Origin: Lachnospiraceae bacterium
GTDB lineage: Bacteria > Bacillota_A > Clostridia > Lachnospirales > Lachnospiraceae
Direction of reading: 5' to 3'
Assembly (NCBI GenBank): GCA_018365895.1
Contig: JAGZJD010000102.1
Span: 1 to 6,408, forward strand
DNA length: 6,408 nt
Within the stretch, counting starts at the first letter, position 1. Each line of letters begins with the position of its first letter. The notes below the pieces were generated by a model. That model saw nothing but the letters and a program-made list of their open reading frames with translations, searched no databases and was not told where the DNA came from. Shown piece after piece: positions 1 to 4,160 of the stretch. A program made the translations under genes and the position numbers.

Positions 1-579
1 CCAACGGTTACTTGATCTAACAAATTGCAAGAACTCGTCCTGCTGCTCCGCACTTAGAATCTGTTTTTCTGATTTTTCAGTTTTGGGAATATCTACAGAA
101 ACGCAAGGATTTTTAAATATCATTTCATTCTTTACCGCTTGTTGTAGCATACTTCTCATGATCGTATTCACCTTCTTAATCGTATTTTCTTTCAATCCTC
201 TTTTTGCCATATCGTTATATAATTTCTGAATATGTATCGGCTTCAAATCTTGTATGATTTTCTTACCGAGAACGTCTTTAATATAAACATTATAGTATTT
301 ATCATATAAATCAAACGTAGATCGCTTCACAGTATGCGCCTTGTATTCATTCATCCAAGTATTGTACCATTCATCTACTTTTACTTTCTTAGCACTTGCA
401 TATAAACCATGCTCTAACTCATATTTCATATTGTTCATATCTTTTACAAGCTGTTTTACGCTTGTTTTATGATACAAAGTATATTGTTCGCCCTTGTATT
501 GAAAACGTGCCATATATCGCCCGTCTGCTCTTTGTGTAATGCCTTGTGGCAACTGCTTTCCTTTCAAATCAACCGCCAT
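1..579 (-). CDS. Tyrosine recombinase (integrase), N-terminal part, cut by the window edge
   Basis: Reading leftward from ATG at 579, the frame stays open to base 1 and gives the first 193 residues. Residues about 13-40 (GITQRADGRYMARFQYKGE) look like the AP2-like/arm-binding N-terminal domain of phage and Tn916-type integrases. Residues about 65-155 look like the SAM-like core-binding domain (YNTWMNEYK, then the stretch ending NTIKKVNTIMRSMLQQAV), followed by NEMIFKNPC and the LSAEQQDEFL start of the catalytic domain. The catalytic R-H-R-Y residues lie outside the window, so activity cannot be judged. The start is supported by GAAAGGGGA just upstream. Family role: site-specific integration and excision of the element. 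No excisionase gene lies next to it; the space upstream is gene-poor. The family call is secure, the exact subgroup is not. Confidence 0.93.
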   Translation of the reverse strand, partial: MAVDLKGKQLPQGITQRADGRYMARFQYKGEQYTLYHKTSVKQLVKDMNNMKYELEHGLYASAKKVKVDEWYNTWMNEYKAHTVKRSTFDLYDKYYNVYIKDVLGKKIIQDLKPIHIQKLYNDMAKRGLKENTIKKVNTIMRSMLQQAVKNEMIFKNPCVSVDIPKTEKSEKQILSAEQQDEFLQFVRSSNRW

Positions 580-612
580 AGTAATTCCCCTTTCAAAAAA
601 CTTCTTTTTCTA

Positions 613-642
613 TTGTGGAAAAAGCTACCGCTGTTGTATAAT
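613..642 (+). promoter_or_regulatory. Candidate plus-strand sigma-70 type promoter
   Basis: TTGTGG (613-618) and a perfect TATAAT (637-642) are 18 bp apart. A start near 649 would give an RNA of roughly 75 nt ending at the terminator at 685-725. No plus-strand gene follows. The -10 box sits in the loop of the minus-strand hairpin at 619-651, so the promoter may be a chance match in AT-rich DNA. Confidence 0.35.
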
Positions 643-651
643 TGCAGTAGC
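619..651 (-). terminator. Candidate leftward terminator before the integrase
   Basis: On the minus strand GCTACTGC (651-644) pairs with GCGGTAGC (631-624) through 8 bp, one of them U.G, around a 12-nt loop, and is followed directly by five T (623-619). This fits a rho-independent terminator at the end of the accessory operon. The stem is short and the T run modest, so it may be weak or partial, leaving the integrase 40 bases downstream with some read-through. Confidence 0.5.
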
Positions 652-684
652 CCTTTATGTTGTGTATTGGGTTATTTCTGTTTT

Positions 685-725
685 GCCCCGTGGATGTTGC
701 CGCATCTATGGGGCTTTTGTTTTTT
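685..725 (+). terminator. Strong rho-independent terminator, plus strand
   Basis: GCCCCGTGGATG (685-696) pairs along its full length with CATCTATGGGGC (703-714), using two G.U pairs, around the 6-nt loop TTGCCG. It is followed by TTTTGTTTTTT. The G.U pairs become A-C mismatches on the other strand and there is no T run there, so the element is directional: it stops rightward transcription before it runs antisense into the J-domain gene, or ends a short RNA starting near 649. Confidence 0.7.
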
Positions 726-828
726 CCCGGTAGTATTGGCAACGCACCGGAACGCCCGGTTCTCTTCTTATAGGCGTGAGGGCATCGTGAGATGCGACTC
801 CAATTTGTTTGTCGGAATGGATAGTCAA
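706..828 (-). CDS. Possible 40-aa small protein, TTG start, doubtful
   Basis: A good ribosome-binding site (AGAGGTG) lies 5 bases before TTG at 828, and the frame runs 40 codons to TAG at 706-708. The predicted peptide begins MTIHSDKQIGVASHDALTP and is rich in Arg, Lys and Pro. I recognise no family. Its 3' end overlaps the plus-strand terminator hairpin and it spans hairpin repeats, which argues that the sequence is constrained as DNA or RNA rather than as protein. The ribosome-binding site is the main point in its favour. Confidence 0.2.
   Translation of the reverse strand: MTIHSDKQIGVASHDALTPIRREPGVPVRCQYYREKTKAP
746..795. repeat. Hairpin cluster A between J-domain gene and integrase
   Basis: ACCGG-AACGC-CCGGT (746-760) is a perfect 5-bp hairpin, and GCATC-GTGA-GATGC (782-795) is a 5-bp hairpin closed by a GTGA tetraloop, within the word AGGGCATC. 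Just upstream on the plus strand is CCGGTAGTATTGG, which recurs almost unchanged as CCGGTAGTATAGG in spacer B (1729-1741). The shared words suggest related intergenic elements. The function is unknown. Confidence 0.5.
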
Positions 829-868
829 TTAATCACCTCTGTAGGTATTGCATTTTATTATTTAGTAC

Positions 869-1696
869 CTACAATCCCCACTCCTGCTTCAACCGGTTCA
901 ACAACTGCATCTGCTGTGAAGTGTCTGTATCGGGATTAGCATCCGGGTGAAATTTCTTTGACAATTCCCTGTAGAACTGTTTCAGAATCGTTTTTTCTTC
1001 CTCATTGTGGTTACTCGATAGTGAACCGCCGTAACTACTATTTGAATCATAGCTGTAGTTACTATGATTTTCTTTATAATACCTACGGCTTTCCTGTTCA
1101 TACCTTTGCTTTGCTTCGTAATTTGCTTCTATCCGTTTCAAATATTCCGGGTTCTGCAATGTGCCGAACACATCATAACACTTATCATACTCATTACCGG
1201 ACAGATCATATTTCGCGTTGAACTCTATTTTTCTAGTTGCATATAAAGTAGTTACTCTCTCATGCTCTTCATGTGTCTTATATTCTTCCGTCTGCTTAAA
1301 TTCTTCTATGATCTGTTCCTGTATCGGCCGTATTTTCTTTTCAATCAACTCATAAATGTCTTCTTCCGGACAATTCATTTCTTGAGAAGCAATTTCTATT
1401 TTGTTACAGCCCCAGTCATATAGGTTAAATGCATCTGTGGCAAGGTCATAATAATCGACCGTACATATTCCGTACTGTTTTTTATTTACTTTCCCATCTT
1501 CTCTATAACTCTTATGTATGCTAATTCTGTACGCCTTTTTGATTTCTCGCTCAAAGCGTTCTTCGCCATAATAATGTGTATAATGGCTTTCATCACATCC
1601 ATTGATAGATATTTCCATATATTTTGATACTAATACTTTAGGATATCCGCATTTACTTTTCTTTCTCTTCTGTACCTCTTGAATTACACAATACAT
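869..1696 (-). CDS. J-domain (DnaJ-like) accessory protein, J motif at the C-terminus
   Basis: The protein has 275 residues. Residues about 232-275 form a J-domain-like helix pair with the hallmark HPD at 250-252 (ELSKKFHPDANPD) and a final helix ending NRLKQEWGL. It is shorter than a full J domain of about 70 residues. Residues 205-230 are a Tyr/Ser/Asn/Gly-rich linker, and 110-205 are charged and probably helical. The first 100 residues (MYCVIQEVQKRKKSKCGYPK onward) resemble a protein family I associate with Firmicute integrative elements and phages, but it has no role I can name. HPD motifs stimulate Hsp70/DnaK ATPase, so recruitment of host DnaK is a reasonable inference. The start ATG is preceded by AAAGGAG and GAAGGA. 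It is the last gene of the leftward accessory operon and sits 142 bases after the 116-aa gene. The J-domain call is good; the biological role is unknown. Confidence 0.85.
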   Translation of the reverse strand: MYCVIQEVQKRKKSKCGYPKVLVSKYMEISINGCDESHYTHYYGEERFEREIKKAYRISIHKSYREDGKVNKKQYGICTVDYYDLATDAFNLYDWGCNKIEIASQEMNCPEEDIYELIEKKIRPIQEQIIEEFKQTEEYKTHEEHERVTTLYATRKIEFNAKYDLSGNEYDKCYDVFGTLQNPEYLKRIEANYEAKQRYEQESRRYYKENHSNYSYDSNSSYGGSLSSNHNEEEKTILKQFYRELSKKFHPDANPDTDTSQQMQLLNRLKQEWGL

Positions 1697-1727
1697 TTTG
1701 TTCCTTCTTTCTCCTTTATATTAACTA

Positions 1728-1827
1728 TCCGGTAGTATAGGTATCTCACAAGAACGCCGGAACTACTATCTATTACTAGCATAATGCCGTCCGGTTCAAG
1801 TGTTGGCGCACCGTTCCTGGAAGGGCA
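1728..1827. repeat. Hairpin cluster B upstream of the J-domain gene
   Basis: The spacer holds GGTAGTA (1731-1737) facing TACTATC (1764-1770), a 7-bp stem with one G.U, around a centre with GCCGGAAC. Further on, ATGCC (1784-1788) faces GGCAT (1823-1827). CCGGTAGTATAGG recurs from spacer A, GCCGGAACTA recurs in spacer C, and GGGCATC follows the same pattern as in A and C. There is no T run, so these are not simple terminators. They could be mRNA processing or stability structures, or protein binding sites. Confidence 0.45.
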
Positions 1828-1838
1828 TCCGCTTATTA

Positions 1839-2189
1839 TTAATCGTTTCTGCGGTAAACCGTTCCGTTATGGATTTCAAATTCTATCGGGACTATTTTAC
1901 CTTTTCGGCTTCTCATTGCTTTGATATTGATTATTTCACTATCTTCTCCGCTAAATGATACATCTGTGATATATGCTCCTTTTAAGAATCTCATTTCCTC
2001 GGTGTCACAGTTTGCAAATACAATACTCTTATCATCCTCAACCGAATCAAGAAATTCTTTATCAAAAAACTTCTCCGGATGTTCATCCGCATATATTGAT
2101 TCTGCAACGTCATATTCTACGCCAAGCTCATCCATAATTTCAAAAATCTCAATCTCATTTTCTACGTCTCTGTTATTTTCTTTACTCAT
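1839..2189 (-). CDS. Hypothetical acidic protein, 116 aa
   Basis: I do not recognise this protein. It has no signal peptide or membrane segment and is strongly acidic, with Glu and Asp spread through the first 65 residues (EIEIFEIMDELGVEYDVAES). The second half alternates hydrophobic and polar residues (SIVFANCDTEEMRFLKGAYI, then IVPIEFEIHNGTVYRRN), suggesting a small beta-rich fold. The ATG at 2189 follows AAGGAG by 9 bases, which is a strong start. It lies 27 bases after the 32-aa membrane peptide and so is surely co-transcribed with it. A small acidic cytosolic protein in a mobile-element accessory operon could be a DNA mimic or inhibitor, but nothing here shows that. Confidence 0.8.
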   Translation of the reverse strand: MSKENNRDVENEIEIFEIMDELGVEYDVAESIYADEHPEKFFDKEFLDSVEDDKSIVFANCDTEEMRFLKGAYITDVSFSGEDSEIINIKAMRSRKGKIVPIEFEIHNGTVYRRND

Positions 2190-2216
2190 GTTCTTGTTCT
2201 CCTTTTCTACTCTTCT

Positions 2217-2315
2217 TTACGCAATCATGTAATCTACTAGCATCCCGCTAAAAACTATGAACGGGAGCATATAGAGAAACACTTCAATCACCATATCTTT
2301 AACTCTGTTCTTCAT
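2217..2315 (-). CDS. Small single-span membrane peptide, 32 aa
   Basis: ATG at 2315 (CAT 2313-2315) opens a 32-codon frame ending in TAA at 2217-2219. It begins MKNRVKDM and continues with a hydrophobic stretch at about residues 9-27 (VIEVFLYMLPFIVFSGMLV), giving one predicted membrane helix with a positively charged start. AAGGAAG lies about 9 bases before the ATG. The start overlaps the end of the 68-aa gene by 17 bases in a different frame, and the next gene starts 27 bases after its stop, so it has the spacing of a real translationally coupled operon member. No family is recognised. Short size leaves some doubt, but ribosome-binding site, overlap and hydrophobic profile agree. Confidence 0.65.
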   Translation of the reverse strand: MKNRVKDMVIEVFLYMLPFIVFSGMLVDYMIA

Positions 2316-2505
2316 GTCTTCCGGCTTCCTTTCTCTCTGCATCTGTGTATTCAAGTAACTCTTTCAAGAAATTTTTAAACTGTGGTATGGCTTTCTTTGC
2401 TTGTTTTGAAATTTCATTTTTCATTACTTCATAAACTTCTTCACTTGCTTCTAGCAGAGTATCAACCATTTCAATAACTAAATTCTGTATTTCTGTATCG
2501 GTCAT
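2299..2505 (-). CDS. Hypothetical small helical protein, 68 aa
   Basis: The start ATG at 2505 is preceded by AAAGGAAG. The protein looks almost wholly alpha-helical: an acidic amphipathic first half (QNLVIEMVDTLLEASEEVYE), then a Lys-rich middle (KNEISKQAKKAIPQFKNFLK) and a charged tail. There is no membrane segment and no motif I can name. Its 3' end overlaps the start of the 32-aa membrane peptide, so the two are probably translationally coupled. A helical partner protein or regulator is possible, but this is a guess. Confidence 0.75.
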   Translation of the reverse strand: MTDTEIQNLVIEMVDTLLEASEEVYEVMKNEISKQAKKAIPQFKNFLKELLEYTDAERKEAGRHEEQS

Positions 2506-2525
2506 TTCTCTCTTCCTTTCTTGCC

Positions 2526-2617
2526 GGAACTATGCTATAGTAAAGATGAATTTTTATATTTCGCATAGTTCCTACTATGTATTGCCCTTGTTTGTGTTGG
2601 TAGCACTTGCAAGGGCA
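2526..2617. repeat. Hairpin cluster C: two long perfect inverted repeats between operon genes
   Basis: GGAACTATGC (2526-2535) is the exact inverse of GCATAGTTCC (2563-2572), 10 bp with a 27-nt AT-rich centre. TGCCCTTG (2583-2590) is the exact inverse of CAAGGGCA (2610-2617), 8 bp, extended inside by GTG/CAC around the loop TTGGTAG. Neither is followed by a T run on either strand, so they are not ordinary terminators. They fill most of the 117-base spacer between the 109-aa and 68-aa genes and share GCCGGAACTA and AGGGCATC with spacers A and B. Confidence 0.65.
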
Positions 2618-2622
2618 TCTCT

Positions 2623-2952
2623 TTATTCTATCGGCAGCAGCTCCACCTGCGATCTACCAAAGAAACTTGCTTTATAGGTTGCTCCGTCTCCTTTGCTTCC
2701 CCACATCAACTCTGTGCTGAATAATGCTTTGCTTCCATGTACTACTTCATAACCTAACTTCTTCCAAGCACTCCATGTATTAACTTCTTCCGTAATGCCT
2801 GCGCTCTCTTTGGCATCTTCAATTCTCTTTGCATTTAAGAATCTCGCTTTTGCTGATAACCACGCCCTGTGAAGTGCTTCAGCAAACTGCATATTTTCTT
2901 TTCTGAAAATCTCCCACGCTCTTTTCATAATGTGGCTTAAATCATATTGCAT
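2623..2952 (-). CDS. Hypothetical mobile-element protein, 109 aa, weakly ArdC-like second half
   Basis: First gene of the leftward accessory operon; ATG at 2952 follows AAAGGAG by 8 bases. Residues 1-45 are a helical segment (SHIMKRAWEIFRKENMQFAE, then ALHRAWLSAKARFLNAKR) of a kind common in Firmicute mobile-element hypotheticals. Residues 58-105 hold TWSAWKKLGYEVVHGSKALF and ASFFGRSQVE. The order Trp..Trp..LG..V..G.KA..F ... FF..SQ is reminiscent of the N-terminal ssDNA-binding domain of ArdC-type antirestriction proteins, but the resemblance is by eye and the protein is much shorter than ArdC. Function is unknown. Transcription probably starts from the promoter at 3131-3159, leaving a leader of about 170 bases. 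Confidence 0.8.
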   Translation of the reverse strand: MQYDLSHIMKRAWEIFRKENMQFAEALHRAWLSAKARFLNAKRIEDAKESAGITEEVNTWSAWKKLGYEVVHGSKALFSTELMWGSKGDGATYKASFFGRSQVELLPIE

Positions 2953-3125
2953 TTGTGTATCTCCTTTCTTTTGAGGTTCGCCCCTAAGCCACGGAAGGTT
3001 TTAAACCGATCTCGGCAACTTCATGTTCCTTTGCTTTCCCTTTCCCGTTGTTACGTTGGTGTCTCCGGTACGCTTTCGCCACTTCGTTTTCACCCTTCGC
3101 TTATGTTTTCCTCTCTCTTAACTTA
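2953..3125 (-). promoter_or_regulatory. Long, T-poor 5' leader of the accessory operon
   Basis: Between the predicted start near 3124 and the first gene lies about 170 bases that, read leftward, are rich in A and G and poor in T, unlike the surrounding DNA. It holds a 30-codon frame from GTG at 3093 to TAA at 3001-3003 encoding a very basic peptide (starts MKTKWRKRTGDTNVTTGKGK), with only a poorly spaced ribosome-binding site, and the palindrome GGTTTAAAACC (2998-3008). It could be a leader peptide, a structured untranslated region or an RNA target. No known riboswitch is recognised. Confidence 0.4.
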
Positions 3126-3130
3126 CTTAT

Positions 3131-3159
3131 ATTATACTATGGGCACATAGAATTGTCTA
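3131..3159 (-). promoter_or_regulatory. Leftward promoter of the accessory operon
   Basis: On the minus strand TAGACA (3159-3154) and a perfect TATAAT (3136-3131) are separated by 17 bp, close to the sigma-A consensus. The first operator-like dyad (3138-3149) fills most of the spacer, so binding there should block RNA polymerase. Confidence 0.7.
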
Positions 3160-3228
3160 TTGGCATAATCACCAATTTATATGTACACATAGATTCATAT
3201 TTTTGTTCATATTTTCTATGGACACATA
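3138..3228. promoter_or_regulatory. Three operator-like dyads, TATGKRCACATA, in the divergent promoter region
   Basis: TATGGGCACATA (3138-3149), TATGTACACATA (3180-3191) and TATGGACACATA (3217-3228) share TATG-N2-CA-CATA, an inverted repeat TATG/CATA around 4 bp. They start 42 and 37 bp apart. Copy 1 sits in the spacer of the leftward promoter, copy 3 covers the -35 of the rightward promoter and copy 2 lies between. The best candidate ligand is the Arc-like protein encoded directly to the right. Arc/MetJ-type proteins bind short dyads of this kind cooperatively, often at repeated sites. Confidence 0.7.
3159..3176. repeat. Inverted repeat ATTGG-N8-CCAAT
   Basis: ATTGG (3159-3163) and CCAAT (3172-3176) flank 8 bp, immediately upstream of the leftward -35 and between operator copies 1 and 2. 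It may be a site for a second regulator or part of the same nucleoprotein complex. It is short enough to be chance. Confidence 0.3.
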
Positions 3229-3248
3229 TATTTACAATATGCTACAAT
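3219..3248 (+). promoter_or_regulatory. Rightward promoter of the Arc-like regulator
   Basis: TGGACA (3219-3224) and TACAAT (3243-3248) are 18 bp apart, each one base from consensus. A start near 3255 leaves a leader of about 65 bases before the ATG at 3322. The -35 is inside operator copy 3 (3217-3228), which predicts autorepression. An alternative pair, TTGTTC (3203-3208) and TATATT (3227-3232), would also be covered by copy 3. Confidence 0.55.
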
Positions 3249-3321
3249 ACCATTGTAAGGTGGAGAAGATTCTCTTAAGTTTTTATCTGCCGTAACAACA
3301 AAACCAAAAGAGGTGAATTTT

Positions 3322-3525
3322 ATGTCTGAAAAAAAGAAAACTCGATATACCGAATCGCAAGCGAAAGCAGCTAAAAAATATCTTTCAGAATCCGTAGAAG
3401 ATATTCGCATTCGTGTTCCAAAAGGAGAAAAAGCAATCATCAAGGCTCATGCAGACAATCAAGGAGAAAGCATGAACGCCTTTGTTGTCCGTGCCATTAA
3501 AGAGACTATGGAGCGTGATTCCTAA
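3322..3525 (+). CDS. Arc-like ribbon-helix-helix DNA-binding protein, 67 aa
   Basis: Residues about 28-64 match the ribbon-helix-helix pattern of the Arc/MetJ superfamily: a beta strand DIRIRVPKG, helix A EKAIIKAHADNQG, and helix B ESMNAFVVRAIKETMERD. The alternating Arg/Arg of the strand is where this family contacts the DNA major groove. The N-terminal 27 residues are basic (SEKKKTRYTESQAKAAKKYL). The ATG at 3322 is chosen because AGAGGTG lies just before it; the GTG three codons earlier is part of that ribosome-binding site. It is divergent from the accessory operon and separated by three operator-like dyads, so autoregulation and control of the operon are the likely job. Such proteins also serve as antitoxins, but no toxin partner is adjacent. 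Confidence 0.88.
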   Translation: MSEKKKTRYTESQAKAAKKYLSESVEDIRIRVPKGEKAIIKAHADNQGESMNAFVVRAIKETMERDS

Positions 3526-3808
3526 CGCATGATACTCTTTTAAGGACTCCAAAAATGACAGAATTATCTGTTTGCTGTATCAAAACCACCTATCCAAAAT
3601 CTCCCCGATCTATTGCCCGAAGGGTGGCAGCAGAACTAGTAGAACACTTCTTTTGCAGGCTCGTAAATCTCTCTACTAGAACTATTGAATTAAGCAGGCG
3701 TTTTATCATCAATAAAACCTTCAAAAACCTGATTTGGGAATGTTTTACACGTAAAAGTGGGGCGTCGGTGTGGTGGGATTGTCTGAAAGTTCACACGAAA
3801 CACCCGGG
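3526..3808. other. Non-coding stretch with a series of inverted repeats
   Basis: No convincing gene is seen on either strand. Ordered dyads are present: CTAGTAGA (3636-3643) facing TCTACTAG (3672-3679), perfect over 8 bp; GTTTTAT-CATCA-ATAAAAC (3700-3718), a perfect 7-bp hairpin; TTTTAC-AC-GTAAAA (3743-3756); and GGTGT (3767-3771) facing ACACC (3800-3804). The stretch ends in a plus-strand terminator. It could be an extended 3' region of the Arc-like transcript, a structured RNA, or a replication or transfer origin. It lies between the regulator and the replication block. Confidence 0.5.
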
Positions 3809-3837
3809 GGAGTCTATTGCTTTAGGCTTCCTTTTTT
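3809..3837 (+). terminator. Rho-independent terminator, plus strand
   Basis: GGAGTCTA (3809-3816) pairs with TAGGCTTCC (3823-3831) with one bulged base and G.U pairs, around the loop TTGCTT, and is followed by TTTTTTG and a second T run. This is a good rightward terminator, 284 bases after the Arc-like stop codon. It implies rightward transcription through 3526-3808, either from 3219-3248 or from a promoter I did not find. Confidence 0.6.
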
Positions 3838-4160
3838 GTTCCTTTTTCCATTACCATGTAGAAGTATTTCCACTCTTTTAGATCATTGCAAATATAACTA
3901 TGTTCTTTTATAGCGACAGAATATCACCCGTACCCTCGCGCGCGTGTAAATATCTCCGTAGTCATCCCCACATACCCGTTCTCCATATCAAAAAAATTTC
4001 TCAGAGAATTGAGCGGGGTGTATATGCTTTTCGCACGCACGTTCTATTCTTCTTTTTAAGGCTTTATTCATTCTATGCAATACTTTTATAGTCCAACATC
4101 TCCAAATGGATTCTAGGCTATATAATCGTTTGCATACAAGCATTGCAATATGTTTCAACT
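3838..4160. other. Gene-free stretch with G/C-rich blocks, candidate cis-acting site
   Basis: No gene is supported. In otherwise AT-rich DNA there is a run CGCGCGCG (3937-3944), the words ACCCGTACCC (3926-3935) and TACCCGTT (3973-3980), and GCGGGGTG (4013-4020). An imperfect stem can form between CATACCCG (3971-3978) and CGGGGTGTATATG (4014-4026) around TTTCTCAGAGAA. TTGCATACAAGCATTGCAA (4130-4148) is a 5-bp stem with a 9-nt loop just after the sigma-like gene, without a T run. The stretch could be a replication origin or transfer site next to the replication genes; nothing seen proves it. Confidence 0.4.

Noticed and set aside
469..939. Plus-strand 156-codon frame and its shorter neighbour at 539-733
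   Set aside because: Antisense to the integrase start and J-domain end, crossing a strong terminator, with Cys/Leu/Phe-rich antisense composition.
958..1246. Plus-strand frames opposite the J-domain gene
   Set aside because: Shadows of a well supported minus-strand gene, with no ribosome-binding site.
1921..2232. Plus-strand 103-codon Ser-rich frame
   Set aside because: Antisense to the 116-aa gene; its Ser/Leu/Ile richness is what an Asp/Glu-rich gene gives in reverse.
2947..3443. Frames on both strands across the divergent control region
   Set aside because: They cover promoters, operators or the Arc-like gene in reverse and show no family features.
3313..3525. GTG at 3313 as start of the Arc-like protein
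   Set aside because: This GTG is part of the AGAGGTG ribosome-binding site; ATG at 3322 has the right spacing.
3555..3881. Plus-strand 108-codon frame with AAGGA before its ATG
   Set aside because: The product resembles nothing and is rich in scattered Cys, Trp and Phe. The frame runs straight through the terminator at 3809-3837 and several hairpins. The ribosome-binding site keeps it from being excluded outright.
3911..3916. TAGCGA, resembling the CS-6 box of single-strand origins of rolling-circle plasmids
   Set aside because: A six-base match is expected by chance, and the long imperfect hairpin with the box in its loop is not seen around it.
3900..4091. Plus-strand 63-codon frame
   Set aside because: No ribosome-binding site, low-complexity hydrophobic end, and it crosses the G/C-rich blocks; judged chance.
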